From Hydrogenophaga palleronii_A (GTDB lineage Bacteria; Pseudomonadota; Gammaproteobacteria; Burkholderiales; Burkholderiaceae_C): a stretch of DNA of 64,000 bases. Below, piece by piece: positions 33,333-42,592 of this stretch. Position 1 is the first letter of the stretch. The number at the start of each line of letters is the position of its first letter. The notes under the pieces are model-generated. The model had not been told where the DNA came from and searched no databases. It saw nothing but the letters and a program-made list of their open reading frames with translations. A program made the translations under genes and the position numbers. The stretch spans positions 1 to 64,000 of the forward strand of contig NZ_JAVDWU010000001.1 of assembly GCF_031457455.1 (NCBI RefSeq). Reading direction: 5' to 3'.

Positions 33333-34616
33333 TCAGCGCAACAGGCGCGACAGCGGCGTGGTGCAGTTGGCGCTGGGCAGGCGCTCGTGCGCGCGGGCCT
33401 GCAGGGCGTCTGCGCGCTGCGGGTCGGCCGCCACCCCTTCGCCGTGTCGCAGCAAGGCCGCCAGGCGGCAGTCGCCCCAGGGCAGGCCTGCGTCAGCGGC
33501 CTGCTGGTACAGGGCGGCGGCCCGGGCCGCGTCGGCCGGCACCCCCAGTCCCAGGTAGTGCATGTCGCCCAGGTTCACCATGGCTTCGGTGTTCTTGAGA
33601 TCGACTGCCCGTTGAAAGTAGTTCACGGCTTGCGCCGGGTCCACGGGCACGCCGCGCCCATTGCGGTACATCAGGCCCAGGTTGTTGGCGCTGCGCGACT
33701 GGCCACCTTCCGCAGCCCGCTGGTACAGCGGCGCGGCCATGGCCGGGTTGGCTTCGCTGCCCAGGCCCTCTTCCCACATGGAGGCCAGGTCGTGGGTGGC
33801 GTTGACATGACCCGCGTCGGCGGCCTTGGTCAGCCAATGCCGCGCCTTTTCGTGATCGGGTGGCGTGTAGGTGCCATGCAGATGGGCCGATCCCAGCTGG
33901 AACTGCGACTCCAGCTTGCCGGCTTCGGCCGCGCGCGTGAGCCAGTGCATGCCCGCGCCCACATCGCGTGCACCGGCGTAGCCGTTGAGCATGAACGCGC
34001 CGGTGTTGTGCATGCAGTCCACCTCACCCAGGGTGGCACCCTTGAGGTAAGCGGCAAATGCGCGCTGCCTGTGGAGGGGATCGTCCCGCTGCTTGAGCAG
34101 CAGATCACCTTGCTTGCAGTGCGCCCCAGCGTAGCCGCCCTCGATGGCACGCTCGAACCAGCGCAGGGCGGCGGGCACGTCCTGCGTCACGGCTCCACCC
34201 ATTTGCAGCATCACCGCCACGTTGAACTGCGACTCTGCATGGCCGGCTTCCGCCAGGGGCAACCAGCTCTGAAACGCCGCAGCGTCCTGATGCACCTTGA
34301 ACTGCTCCACGCCCTTGTCCCGCAGGGCCATGCCAGCAGGTGTGAGTTGGCCGTTGATGACCCAGTGCTCGGGCGCGTGGGTGGCGGGTGCCGTGAGCGG
34401 TTGAGGCACTGGCACGGGTACAGGCACCGGAGCCGGAGCAGGAGCAGGAGCAGGAGCAGGTGTTGCTGCCGCTGCAGGTGCTGGAACGGGTTCCGGCGAA
34501 GTGTGGGGTGAGGTCTGGCACCCTGCGATCAGCACCGCGCTGGCGACCCACAAGAGCCTGACGCGGAACGATGCCAATGGCACCAGCGGGTGCTTCGAAT
34601 GGGTGTGCATGGACAT
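33333..34616 (-). CDS. Sel1-repeat lipoprotein
   Basis: 427 residues: lipobox IAGC (C33), a proline-alanine/proline-valine repeat spacer (about 45-75), then about seven Sel1-type repeats (for example AGHAESQFNVAVMLQMGGAV and SANNLGLMYRNGRGVP) over 120-420. Probably an envelope protein-interaction scaffold. The start is uncertain: ATG 34616, ATG 34610 or ATG 34628 all keep the lipobox. It lies 43 bases after the AI-2E permease stop. Confidence 0.8.
   Translation of the reverse strand: MSMHTHSKHPLVPLASFRVRLLWVASAVLIAGCQTSPHTSPEPVPAPAAAATPAPAPAPAPAPVPVPVPVPQPLTAPATHAPEHWVINGQLTPAGMALRDKGVEQFKVHQDAAAFQSWLPLAEAGHAESQFNVAVMLQMGGAVTQDVPAALRWFERAIEGGYAGAHCKQGDLLLKQRDDPLHRQRAFAAYLKGATLGEVDCMHNTGAFMLNGYAGARDVGAGMHWLTRAAEAGKLESQFQLGSAHLHGTYTPPDHEKARHWLTKAADAGHVNATHDLASMWEEGLGSEANPAMAAPLYQRAAEGGQSRSANNLGLMYRNGRGVPVDPAQAVNYFQRAVDLKNTEAMVNLGDMHYLGLGVPADAARAAALYQQAADAGLPWGDCRLAALLRHGEGVAADPQRADALQARAHERLPSANCTTPLSRLLR
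34405..34460. repeat. Hexanucleotide tandem repeat encoding the Pro-Ala/Pro-Val spacer
   Basis: About nine units of a six-base repeat (GGAGCA, GGCACC and variants) inside the Sel1 lipoprotein gene. Unit number changes would alter the spacer length without shifting the frame. Confidence 0.7.
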
Positions 34617-34659
34617 GGTGGGACGCATGTGCGGGTGTTGATGCAGAAGGGTGTTCGGG

Positions 34660-35796
34660 TCAGGTGCTGTCTTTGCTTGCGGTGGGTGCGGCACTGTCCG
34701 GCTTGGCCAGCACGTCGCTCACCTGTGCGGGCTGCCCGCCGGTAGCAGAGGGCGTTTCGGCTGTTTCGCGTCCCGGCCCCAGCAGCACCGCGAACCAGCG
34801 GGTGCGTGCGTCGCTTTCCGCAGCGATCTTGACCGCCATGGTCAGCGGGCCGGACAACAGCATGCCGACCGGACCGAGCACCCAGCCCCAGAACACCAGC
34901 GAGAGGAACACCACCAACGTGGACAGGCCCAGGCCTTTGCCCATCATCTTCGGTTCGACCACATTGCCAAACACCATGTTGACGACCACGAAGCCCGTGA
35001 GCACCAGCACCACACCGGTCGGGTCCAGTGCCACCATGGCCAACAGCACGGCTGGAACGGCCGCAATGATGCTGCCGATGTTGGGCACGTAGTTCAGCAG
35101 GAACGCCAGCACGCCCCAGAGCAACGGAAAGTCCAAGCCCACCAGCCACAGCCAGATGGCAATAGTGCCACCCGTGAGCAGGCTCACCACTGTCTTGATG
35201 CGCATGTACTCCTGCAGCCGCTGAGAAAACTCCTGAAAAGAACCTTGCACATCGGTGCGGTCACCCAGGGCCCTGCGCACCTTTTCCGGGAACCCGGCGG
35301 CTTCAAGCATGATGAAGACCACGGTGAGAAAAATCAGGAAAAAATTGGCCAACGCAGTGCCGATGCCGCCACCGATCTGCCGCACAAAACCGAGCGCCGC
35401 CGCCGGGTTTAGCAGGTCCTGCACGGCAGTACGTCCCGCGTCGATGCCCTTGCCCTGCAGCCAGTTGGTGGTCGAGATCACCATCGCCTGAACGCGCTCC
35501 TGGTACCCGGGCAGGGCCGCATAGAAGTCGTCAAAAGAGCTGCCCAGGATGGCCGCCAGCGGCAACCAGATCAACACCAGACCGAACGACAGCAACACCA
35601 TGGCCACCGGCAACGGCACGCGCCGGCGTGTGAGCCAGTTCAGGGGCGGCATGAGCACCGTAGCCAACATGGCCGCGAGCAGGAAAGGCACCACCACCGG
35701 GGCGGCCATCTTCAACCCCCCAATGACGATGACCAATGCCGCTGCGCTCAGCAGCAGGCTGATGGGGCCGGGGGATGTGCGGGGGGATTCAGGCAT
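34660..35796 (-). CDS. AI-2E family transporter (YdiK/PerM-like)
   Basis: 378 residues, seven to eight membrane segments, with the family pattern PFLLAAMLATVLMPPLNWL early, the central NYVPNIGSIIAAVPAVLLA and VVEPKMMGKGLGLSTLVVFLSL near 290-310. The family includes Tqs and putative efflux permeases; actual AI-2 export is not shown for most members. Starts at ATG 35796 and may be co-transcribed with the Sel1 gene. Confidence 0.88.
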   Translation of the reverse strand: MPESPRTSPGPISLLLSAAALVIVIGGLKMAAPVVVPFLLAAMLATVLMPPLNWLTRRRVPLPVAMVLLSFGLVLIWLPLAAILGSSFDDFYAALPGYQERVQAMVISTTNWLQGKGIDAGRTAVQDLLNPAAALGFVRQIGGGIGTALANFFLIFLTVVFIMLEAAGFPEKVRRALGDRTDVQGSFQEFSQRLQEYMRIKTVVSLLTGGTIAIWLWLVGLDFPLLWGVLAFLLNYVPNIGSIIAAVPAVLLAMVALDPTGVVLVLTGFVVVNMVFGNVVEPKMMGKGLGLSTLVVFLSLVFWGWVLGPVGMLLSGPLTMAVKIAAESDARTRWFAVLLGPGRETAETPSATGGQPAQVSDVLAKPDSAAPTASKDST

Positions 35797-35912
35797 GTGT
35801 GCGTCAACAGGCGTGTGAAGAAGGGCGCGATGCGCGCAACTGGCCGATGTTAGTTCGGTTTGCCCTTCAGGCCGTGAGCCAGGTCCGTGTCATTTTCTTC
35901 ACAGTCCAGACG

Positions 35913-35944
35913 AAAAAAGCCCCCCACCCGTGAAGGTGGAGGGC
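35913..35944 (-). terminator. Rho-independent terminator after the porin gene
   Basis: On the minus strand: GCCCTCCACC-TTCA-CGGGTGGGGGGC followed by TTTTTT, 34 bases after the porin stop. Confidence 0.85.
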
Positions 35945-35977
35945 ATTAAAACCTTGGAGAACGGGAACGGGGAACGG

Positions 35978-36961
35978 TTAGAAGTCGTGACGCACGCCGA
36001 GGGCGAACAGACGACGATCGGTGGTGACGGTGCCCACACCGTTTTCCACTTCGCCATCCAGGTAGCCACCATACAGCTTGGTGCGCTTGGACAGCGCGTA
36101 CGTGGCACCCAGCGAGAAGGCCTTCCCTTCTTCCGTGGTGATACCGCTCAGTTCAGACTTGCCCATGGCATAGCCGGCAGACAGTTCGAAGGCACCCAGG
36201 GGCATGGTCACGCCAATGGCGTATTCCTTGTCTTCCAGTCCGTTGCCTTGTTCGGCGAACTGGTACTGGCCGGAAACGCGCACAACCTTGAAGTCGTAGG
36301 CAGCAGCGAGCACGCGGTAGTCGCGTTCGTCGGCCACCACGCTGTTCTTCTGCTTTTGCAGGCCCAGGCCCACGTCGAGGCCACCGGCGCGGTAGCGGAG
36401 GTTCATGGCGTTGGTGTCGTTGGACACGCCAGCGGTTTCATCAAGCGCAATGCCAACGCTGGCAGAGAAGCCACCGAAGCTGGGGGTGTCGTAGCGGAGG
36501 TGGTTGCTGGGACGGCTGGTGTAGTTGCCCACGCCAGCGTAGGCAATGTTGGTGGGGGTGAAGGCAGAGTCAAACACGTTGTTGCTGTTGCCCATGTCGT
36601 AGATGTCTTTGTAGGCGCTGTCCAGCAGACCGGCGCGCACCGCACCGAAGCCGCCACTCAGACCGACCCACGATGCCCGATTGAATTTCAGGCTGCCAGC
36701 GGTGCCATCGTCCACGGTGAGCGCTGCCTCAAGCTGGAAGTTGGCCTTGAGGCCACCGCCCAGATCTTCCGAACCACGGAAGCCCAGGCGGCTGGTGGTC
36801 AGGTTGCCGCTGTAGAGCTTGGTGGTGCTCACGTCGTCCACGCGCTCGGAACCAATCGAGGCGTCCATGCGTCCGTAAAGGGTCACGCTGGATTGCGCGG
36901 CGGCGGTGCCGGCGGCGGTCAAAGAGGCCAGGGCGGCCAGAGCGACGATGCTCTTTTTCAT
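35978..36961 (-). CDS. Gram-negative porin (Omp32/PhoE-like trimeric porin of betaproteobacteria)
   Basis: 327 residues with signal peptide MKKSIVALAALASLTAAGTAAAQ, first strand SSVTLYGRMDASIG, PxxG-type loop-3 segment (RAGLLDSAYKDIYDM) and the C-terminal aromatic signature ending in Phe (LFALGVRHDF) needed for BAM-dependent insertion. A 16-stranded outer-membrane general porin is expected. The gene is flanked by a clear terminator, has GGAG before the start and codes with strongly preferred codons, suggesting high expression. 212 bases upstream are free of genes and must hold the promoter. Confidence 0.92.
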   Translation of the reverse strand: MKKSIVALAALASLTAAGTAAAQSSVTLYGRMDASIGSERVDDVSTTKLYSGNLTTSRLGFRGSEDLGGGLKANFQLEAALTVDDGTAGSLKFNRASWVGLSGGFGAVRAGLLDSAYKDIYDMGNSNNVFDSAFTPTNIAYAGVGNYTSRPSNHLRYDTPSFGGFSASVGIALDETAGVSNDTNAMNLRYRAGGLDVGLGLQKQKNSVVADERDYRVLAAAYDFKVVRVSGQYQFAEQGNGLEDKEYAIGVTMPLGAFELSAGYAMGKSELSGITTEEGKAFSLGATYALSKRTKLYGGYLDGEVENGVGTVTTDRRLFALGVRHDF

Positions 36962-37173
36962 GCTGAGTACTCCAAAGGATTGAATGTGGGCCTGTGGGCC
37001 CTTCCCCTTGCACCGTGCGAGAGGACTGCTTGAGAGTAGTTACAGCGTGTGTCAGGGCCATTTCACGAAAATTACATTTCGGTCATTTTCGATCGACGTG
37101 GCTCATTACGGTGCTCTGTAAGTGAGAGCAGACGCGGGTTTTGACCGCCTCGTCTGATGCGCCCCGGGGCCGC

Positions 37174-37548
37174 CTACAGGTCGTAGGTTTCAGAGTGTTC
37201 GGGCAACACGCTCAGGTCGAGCGGTCTGACGGCCCCCATCCACAGGGCGCGGTCGCGGTGGTCGACCAGGTCGTTGCCGGTGATCGGATGAATGAACACC
37301 ACCAGGCCTTTGCGGTTCAGTGTCAGCCAGGGAATCACATCGGCAAACAGCGCTGCCTTGAACGCCAGTTGGCAGCTCCAGTCAGGGTGTGGTCCGACCG
37401 GCTTTTCGTGGACCCGCCCCATCTTCAACGGAAACAGGGCCGCAGCGGCCTCACACAGCGCGCGTGCTTGCGCAAGGGTCTCGGCGTTGAAATACACGTG
37501 GGCGTGGTACCCGTGGATGATGGTGGTGGGGGTGGCGCTGTCGTTCAT
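37174..37548 (-). CDS. DOPA 4,5-dioxygenase family protein
   Basis: 124 residues matching the DOPA dioxygenase family: HGYHAHVYF, GRVHEKPVGPHPDW and LVVFIHPITG, giving the conserved histidines thought to bind iron. Fungal and plant members cleave DOPA in pigment synthesis; the bacterial role is not known. Starts at ATG 37548 and precedes no obvious partner. Confidence 0.88.
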   Translation of the reverse strand: MNDSATPTTIIHGYHAHVYFNAETLAQARALCEAAAALFPLKMGRVHEKPVGPHPDWSCQLAFKAALFADVIPWLTLNRKGLVVFIHPITGNDLVDHRDRALWMGAVRPLDLSVLPEHSETYDL

Positions 37549-37591
37549 GGGCGAGATGATGGCATGCCTGCCGACAGAGATCTACCGTCTT

Positions 37592-38464
37592 TCAGCCCGC
37601 CTTTTGCAAAGTCTGCAGCACCTGCTCAAAAAGAGCCGACACCGCAGGATTGGCTCGGGAAGCCTTGCTGCGATAGACCGCCACATCCATGTGGCCCAGC
37701 GGTGGCAGGCCTTGGCGTTCGCCCAGAATCAACAGGTGGGGTGGGGCGCTGCAGCGTGTGAGCACGGCAATCGCCAGGCCGCTTTCCACCGCAGCCAATT
37801 GCCCTGGCAGGCTGGAGCTGTTGTAGACCACCCGGTAGGCACGCGCCTGTGCAGTGAGTGCGGCGATGGTGGACTGGCGCGCCAGGCTGGTGGGCTCGTA
37901 GACGGCAATCGGCAAAGGTGTCTGGCGCCAGACCTCGAACTGCGGTGAGCCCACCCAGACCAGCGGTTCCTGGAACAGAAGGGTGCCACGGCGGGCGTGG
38001 TCACGCGACACCAGCGCCAGGTCGAGCTCGCCACGCTGCACCTTGGGAATCAGAGAAGTGGACTGCTCGCAGTCGAGCACGATTTCCACCGCTGCGTGGC
38101 GTGCGGCGTAGCTGCGCAGCACCGGCGTGAGGTAGGTAGCGGCGTAGTCATCGGGCACACCCAGCCTCACCTGGCCTGAGAGCGTGGGCCCGGCGAGTGC
38201 AGCCACGGCCTCTGCGTGCAACGCAAGCAGGCGCCGTGCATGGCCCAGCAATTCCGTGCCCAGTGGCGTCAGACTCAGGTGGCGCGGCCCGCGGCGCAGC
38301 ACCGCACCACCCACGGCCTCTTCCAGTTTGAGCAATTGCATGCTGACCGCGGACTGCGAACGGTGCACCTGCGGGGCCGCTGCAGAAAGTGATCCGCTGT
38401 CGACCACCGCCACAAAAGCTCGAAGCCAGTCCACCTGCAGATCGGTGCGTGCCATTGGATGCAT
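37592..38464 (-). CDS. LysR family transcriptional regulator
   Basis: 290 residues: winged HTH (about 10-70, VDSGSLSAAAPQVHRSQSA) and a substrate-binding domain (about 95-285). It is divergent from the EamA exporter gene with about 80 bases between the starts, the usual layout for a LysR regulator controlling its neighbour. No paired T-N11-A box could be assigned with certainty. Confidence 0.9.
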   Translation of the reverse strand: MHPMARTDLQVDWLRAFVAVVDSGSLSAAAPQVHRSQSAVSMQLLKLEEAVGGAVLRRGPRHLSLTPLGTELLGHARRLLALHAEAVAALAGPTLSGQVRLGVPDDYAATYLTPVLRSYAARHAAVEIVLDCEQSTSLIPKVQRGELDLALVSRDHARRGTLLFQEPLVWVGSPQFEVWRQTPLPIAVYEPTSLARQSTIAALTAQARAYRVVYNSSSLPGQLAAVESGLAIAVLTRCSAPPHLLILGERQGLPPLGHMDVAVYRSKASRANPAVSALFEQVLQTLQKAG

Positions 38465-38543
38465 CCTTTGAATTCGTTTTTCGAATGATCAGGATCCGAA
38501 TTATCCGCTTTGGAATCGGCGTTCCACCTGTGACCATGTGGAC

Positions 38544-39503
38544 ATGACATTGCAAGACGAGTCGTCGGCTCTGCGCCGATCCATGCCAACTGGAGAGGTC
38601 CGTGCGCCCTTGTACCGCCAAGACCTGGCGCCCCATCGACCGGGCCAGTGGTTCATGGTGGGTGGTGGTCTGCTGCTGGGTACGCTCGGCGTCTTCATTG
38701 AAGAGGCTGGCCAGCCGGCCCTCACGGCGGTGTGGTTCCGCTGCTTCTTTGGCCTGCTGGCACTCACGCTCTGGTTCGCTGTTTCGAGCCGCTGGTCTGA
38801 GTTGCGCCTGAGCCGTCGCGACGCCGCGCTGGCCATCTCGGGCGGCTTGCTCATGGTGCTCAGCTGGGTCCTGTTTTTTGAAGCGGTGCCACGAACCTCC
38901 ATGTCGGTGGCCACGCTGGTGGTGCATGTGCAGCCCTTTCTGATCATGGTGATCGGCTCGGTCTGGCTGGGCGAGCGCGTGAGCCGCCGGCAGTGGAGCG
39001 TGGCGCTGGTTGCACTGGCGGGACTCGGGCTGGCCACGGGCGTTCTGGATCAGGTGCTGGGCTCTCAGAATGCCGGATCCATGGATCTGCGCGGCTTGGC
39101 CCTGGCGCTGGGCGCCGCCCTCGCTTACGCCCTGGCGCCGCTGCTGTTGCGCCGGGCCCATGGCGCAAGCCCATTGGTCATGGCCTGGTGGCAGTGCGTG
39201 GCTGGCACGGTCGCACTCGCCTGGTGGCCTTTCATGCAGGGATGGCCCGCACCCGGCCCGGCCTGGGGCTGGCTGGTGGGCATGGGCGTGGTGCACACCG
39301 GATTGGCCTACGTGTTGTTGTACACCGGCGTATCGCGCCTTCCCGCCGGGCGGATGGCCTTGCTGCAGTTCGTGTACCCGGCCAGCGCCATTGTGTTCGA
39401 CGCCCTGGTCTACGGCCGCACCCTCAGTGGCATCCAGCTCACGGGCGGTACCCTGCTGTTGGCGAGTCTGCTCGTGGCTGCGCGCGAAAAGCTGCGGCCC
39501 TGA
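38544..39503 (+). CDS. EamA/DMT family transporter
   Basis: 319 residues with ten predicted membrane segments in two five-helix EamA repeats (about 27-160 and 180-315), for example the second repeat's PSA-IVFDALVYG segment near 285. Drug/metabolite exporter of unknown substrate, likely under control of the divergent LysR gene. The start could be ATG 38544, GTG 38538 or ATG 38583; none has a good ribosome-binding site. Confidence 0.85.
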   Translation: MTLQDESSALRRSMPTGEVRAPLYRQDLAPHRPGQWFMVGGGLLLGTLGVFIEEAGQPALTAVWFRCFFGLLALTLWFAVSSRWSELRLSRRDAALAISGGLLMVLSWVLFFEAVPRTSMSVATLVVHVQPFLIMVIGSVWLGERVSRRQWSVALVALAGLGLATGVLDQVLGSQNAGSMDLRGLALALGAALAYALAPLLLRRAHGASPLVMAWWQCVAGTVALAWWPFMQGWPAPGPAWGWLVGMGVVHTGLAYVLLYTGVSRLPAGRMALLQFVYPASAIVFDALVYGRTLSGIQLTGGTLLLASLLVAAREKLRP

Positions 39504-39539
39504 ACACCGTTCGTGGCTGGCCTCGCATACATTGCCTGC

Positions 39540-40328
39540 ATGCAGCTTCTTTCTTCTTCGTCCGATTTGGTCGACCTGGGTCACGCCGTTTCCCGCTTGC
39601 GCAGTGCGCGCCTGGCCGCCAGCAGCAAGCCCTATGTGGCCCGAGGTTCTGGAGCCGGGCGCTGTGGCGGCTGCCGTTTGATCGCCAGCCATTGCATTTG
39701 CGATCTTCGTCCTGTTGCCGGGCCAACGCGCGCGGGCGTGTGTCTGATCATGGGCGACATCGAGGCGCTCAAGCCAAGCAACACCGGCTGGCTGGTGGCC
39801 GACCTGGTGGCCGATACGTATGCCTTTGGCTGGTCGCGCACGGCGGTGGACCCTGAGCTGACGGCATTGCTGACGGATCCGCAATGGCAGCCCTATGTGG
39901 TGTTCCCGGGCGAGTTCGTGGCCCCGGGACGGGTGGTGCTCGATCGATTGCCTTCACCTGGCGAGGCCTGCGCAGAGCCGGTCAGAAGGCCGCTGTTCGT
40001 TTTGCTCGACGGCACCTGGGCGGAGGCGAGAAAAATGTTTCGCAAGAGCCCCTACCTCGACGCCTTGCCGGTGCTCAGCCTGCACCCGGAACACATCTCG
40101 ACCTACCGCCTGCGCCGCTCGGCGCACGATCACCACTTCTGCACCTCCGAAGTGGCTGCGTTGTGCCTGCTGCTGGCGGGTGAAGAGCACACAGCCCAGT
40201 TGCTGGCCGCCTGGCTGGGGGTGTTTGGCGCGCACTACCTCAGCGTCAAACGCAATCTGCCGCTGGACAGGGACAGCCCTGCGCACCAGTGTTTGCGGGA
40301 GCTGATGGCACAGCCTGTTGTAGTCTGA
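39540..40328 (+). CDS. DTW domain protein, probable tRNA-uridine aminocarboxypropyltransferase
   Basis: 262 residues. An N-terminal Cys cluster, CGGCRLIASHCICD, is followed by the DTW domain with LDGTWAEARKMFRKSP and the late SVKRNLPL. DTW proteins such as TapT make acp3U in tRNA from SAM. The ATG at 39540 lies 36 bases after the EamA stop. Confidence 0.83.
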   Translation: MQLLSSSSDLVDLGHAVSRLRSARLAASSKPYVARGSGAGRCGGCRLIASHCICDLRPVAGPTRAGVCLIMGDIEALKPSNTGWLVADLVADTYAFGWSRTAVDPELTALLTDPQWQPYVVFPGEFVAPGRVVLDRLPSPGEACAEPVRRPLFVLLDGTWAEARKMFRKSPYLDALPVLSLHPEHISTYRLRRSAHDHHFCTSEVAALCLLLAGEEHTAQLLAAWLGVFGAHYLSVKRNLPLDRDSPAHQCLRELMAQPVVV

Positions 40329-40329
40329 T

Positions 40330-40962
40330 CTAAAGCGTTTGCCGGTAGCGTTCCAGCATCTGCGCCTGCGATTCGGCCACGGTCTCCTCGCCATGGAACG
40401 CGCGGATCTGGTCGCGCATCATTTCACCCATGCTGGGCAGGGCAGAGCGTTCGACCTGCCTGGAGGCGTCCCAAAGCTGCGAACGCATCAGCGCCTTGGC
40501 GCAGTGCAGGTAGCAGCTCTGTACCGACACCCGCACCACCAGCTTGGGCAGGCGGTGCGCTTCGGCAGCTTGTCGAAGGTCGGCTTCGTCGGTGCTGAGC
40601 CAGGCGCGGCCGTTGATGCGCAAGGTCTCGTCCACCCCCGGCACCAGGAACAGCAGGCCCACCGGCGCGCCACTTGCGCCGTGGCTGACGATGTTCTCTA
40701 GGGTGTCGAGGCGGTTGTTGCCAGGCGCGTCTGGCAGCAGCAGGGTGTGCGCGTCGAGTACTTTCACAAAGCCCGGCGCGCCACCCCGTGGCGACGCATC
40801 ATGTGCACCACTGTTGGCATCGCTGCTGCTGATCACCACCAACGGAGACAGGCGCACAAAGCGCGTGATGTGTTCATCCAGTCGGGGCAATTCCTTCTTG
40901 CGCGAGCGCTCACCGATCGGGTTGTACAGCGCTCGCAGCGATTCCGGTGTGGTGATGGGCAT
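40330..40962 (-). CDS. Pyridoxamine 5'-phosphate oxidase family flavoprotein (MSMEG_1061-like)
   Basis: 210 residues with a split-barrel FMN-binding fold: PLVVISSSDANSGAHDASPRGG, then DTLENIVSHG and GRAWLST. The C-terminal SCYLHCAKALMRSQLW is typical of the MSMEG_1061 subgroup of PPOX proteins, which are FMN or F420-type oxidoreductases of unknown substrate. ATG 40962 is used; a TTG at 40992 is less likely. Convergent with the DTW gene, with one base between the stops. Confidence 0.87.
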   Translation of the reverse strand: MPITTPESLRALYNPIGERSRKKELPRLDEHITRFVRLSPLVVISSSDANSGAHDASPRGGAPGFVKVLDAHTLLLPDAPGNNRLDTLENIVSHGASGAPVGLLFLVPGVDETLRINGRAWLSTDEADLRQAAEAHRLPKLVVRVSVQSCYLHCAKALMRSQLWDASRQVERSALPSMGEMMRDQIRAFHGEETVAESQAQMLERYRQTL

Positions 40963-41018
40963 GGGGTTGGGTGAGGTATGAGCCGAGGGCAAGGGCGATT
41001 GTCCCTGAAGCGCCCGAC

Positions 41019-42515
41019 TCAGGCCAGGCGCCGCTGCGCGGGTGGGTTGACGAATTCGTTGATGTTCGTCTGTTCACCGTGGTGCGTTTGGCGGATGGGC
41101 GCGTCCTGCACCGCAAGCGCGTCCCGGATCTGCATTTCTGACAGAACGTGCCCGTGCAAAGCCGCAATCGACTCGCCGTCGTGGCTGAAGAGCACTTGGT
41201 CAGATGCGCCCAAGTGGGCGTGCCGCGCGAGATGTTGTTCCCACGCGCTGGCGATGCGCTGCTGTTCATGCAGTGAATAGCCCGCTGCGCTCAGTGGCTG
41301 GGCCATTTGCGCCAACCAGGGCGATGGCGGTTGCGCCGGGGCGGCCTGTGCATCCTCCCTCCCGCGCGGCTCCATCAGGAGCGGAAGGTGCAAGCCCAGA
41401 CCGCCGGTGTAGTTTTCCACGCGCACCGACTGGCCGCGCTCGTCGGTGACAGAAAGCTCACCGTCTTGCATGCGGAAGGCCAGGCCTGCGTCTGTGCTGC
41501 CGGTGAGGGCGCGCCCGTTCCAGAACAGCATGCCCTGGCCATCGGTATCGCGCAGCACGGCGCCATCTTGGAGCAGGAACACATCCATGCCCTGACCGCC
41601 CTGCAAGACGGTGTTGACGATGCGCCGATCTGGTCCTGGATCCACATGGATCGACGCGATGTCGATGCGATCATCCGCCAAGGCCTCGGCCAGGTGTGGG
41701 TGGTCCCCGCGCAGTTGTGCCAGCAGCGCCAGCCTGGCGGGCTCCAGCGATTCGCGCAACGTGGGCACCTGACCAAACGTGCCGGTCACGCCCGGGTAGT
41801 CACGGTTGGCCAAGGCCCGCAGGTCGCGCAGGCCAGGCTGACCACCCAGCGTTTCACCAAACCGCCTTTCCACTGTCTCAATGACATCGCGGTGCTGCGT
41901 CACCATGCGGAACACCGAACGTGCTTCTTCCGGCGCCACATTGGCCGGGTCATCGTAGAGTCCCAACACCTGTGCCTCGACGAGACGACGCTTGCGCAGG
42001 CCCGCTTCGTACTGCGTGTTCGAGCCCCAGCAGTTGTAGCGAAGCTGGTACCAGGCTTCGGCGCGATCGCCATTGCCAATCGCATCCAGCAACGCGTGCC
42101 CGCGCATGGCGCCCACGCCTCGGTTGTAGGTGACCGAGATCAATGCCAGCCGCTCGCGCGAATCGGGCATGCCCAGCGCATCGGCATGGGTGGCGTAGGT
42201 GTCCGCAGACGCGACCAGCAACTGGTTGGCTTCAGCCACGTCGAGCTCGCGGCCAAATGCCAGGCCCAGCCGGGTCTTGTCCTGCGCCGCAGCGGCATCC
42301 ATCGCACGGATATCCCGCCACTGCGCCGCGGTCAGGCTGATGCCCGACGCCTGCCAGATGGCGTGGTTGTCGTTGCGGTTGAAGGTGTAGCCCCAGCCGA
42401 TGGTGGCTTTGCCGTCGCCCACGTCCTGGGCGCGGGCGTGCAGTGATTCGGTTTCTGCAATCGTCAATTGCAGGCGCGCCGCGTAGGTGTCGCGGTCCAT
42501 GTTCACGAAGTTCAT
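41019..42515 (-). CDS. GH24 lysozyme-domain toxin candidate with RTX-like region and XVIPCD-like C-terminus
   Basis: 498 residues, no signal peptide. Residues about 10-190 are a GH24 (T4-type) lysozyme: E23, D31 and T38 stand as the catalytic triad (spacing E to T is 15, as in T4), with YNRGVGAMRGHALLDAIGNGD near 130 and GLRKRRLVEAQ near 172. Residues about 297-375 contain repeats of the RTX-associated kind (LRDTDGQGMLFWNG). After a Pro/Ala linker (387-400), residues 415-478 resemble the XVIPCD signal of Xanthomonas T4SS effectors: D439QV441, SHDGESIAALHG, AVQDAPIRQT. The known parts are GH24 and its fold; secretion by a T4SS is inference. The secreted-protein gene lies 77 bases upstream, same strand. 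Confidence 0.72.
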   Translation of the reverse strand: MNFVNMDRDTYAARLQLTIAETESLHARAQDVGDGKATIGWGYTFNRNDNHAIWQASGISLTAAQWRDIRAMDAAAAQDKTRLGLAFGRELDVAEANQLLVASADTYATHADALGMPDSRERLALISVTYNRGVGAMRGHALLDAIGNGDRAEAWYQLRYNCWGSNTQYEAGLRKRRLVEAQVLGLYDDPANVAPEEARSVFRMVTQHRDVIETVERRFGETLGGQPGLRDLRALANRDYPGVTGTFGQVPTLRESLEPARLALLAQLRGDHPHLAEALADDRIDIASIHVDPGPDRRIVNTVLQGGQGMDVFLLQDGAVLRDTDGQGMLFWNGRALTGSTDAGLAFRMQDGELSVTDERGQSVRVENYTGGLGLHLPLLMEPRGREDAQAAPAQPPSPWLAQMAQPLSAAGYSLHEQQRIASAWEQHLARHAHLGASDQVLFSHDGESIAALHGHVLSEMQIRDALAVQDAPIRQTHHGEQTNINEFVNPPAQRRLA

Positions 42516-42592
42516 TGATCCATCCCTGATCTTGTTTGATTGCGCGCCGGCTCTTGGCCAGCGCTGCGTGCGCTCTTTGGCGCCGCACAGGC

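Noticed and set aside
38148..39884. 578-codon minus-strand open frame opposite the EamA gene
   Set aside because: Composition rich in Gln/His/Arg typical of antisense frames; the EamA repeats are on the other strand.
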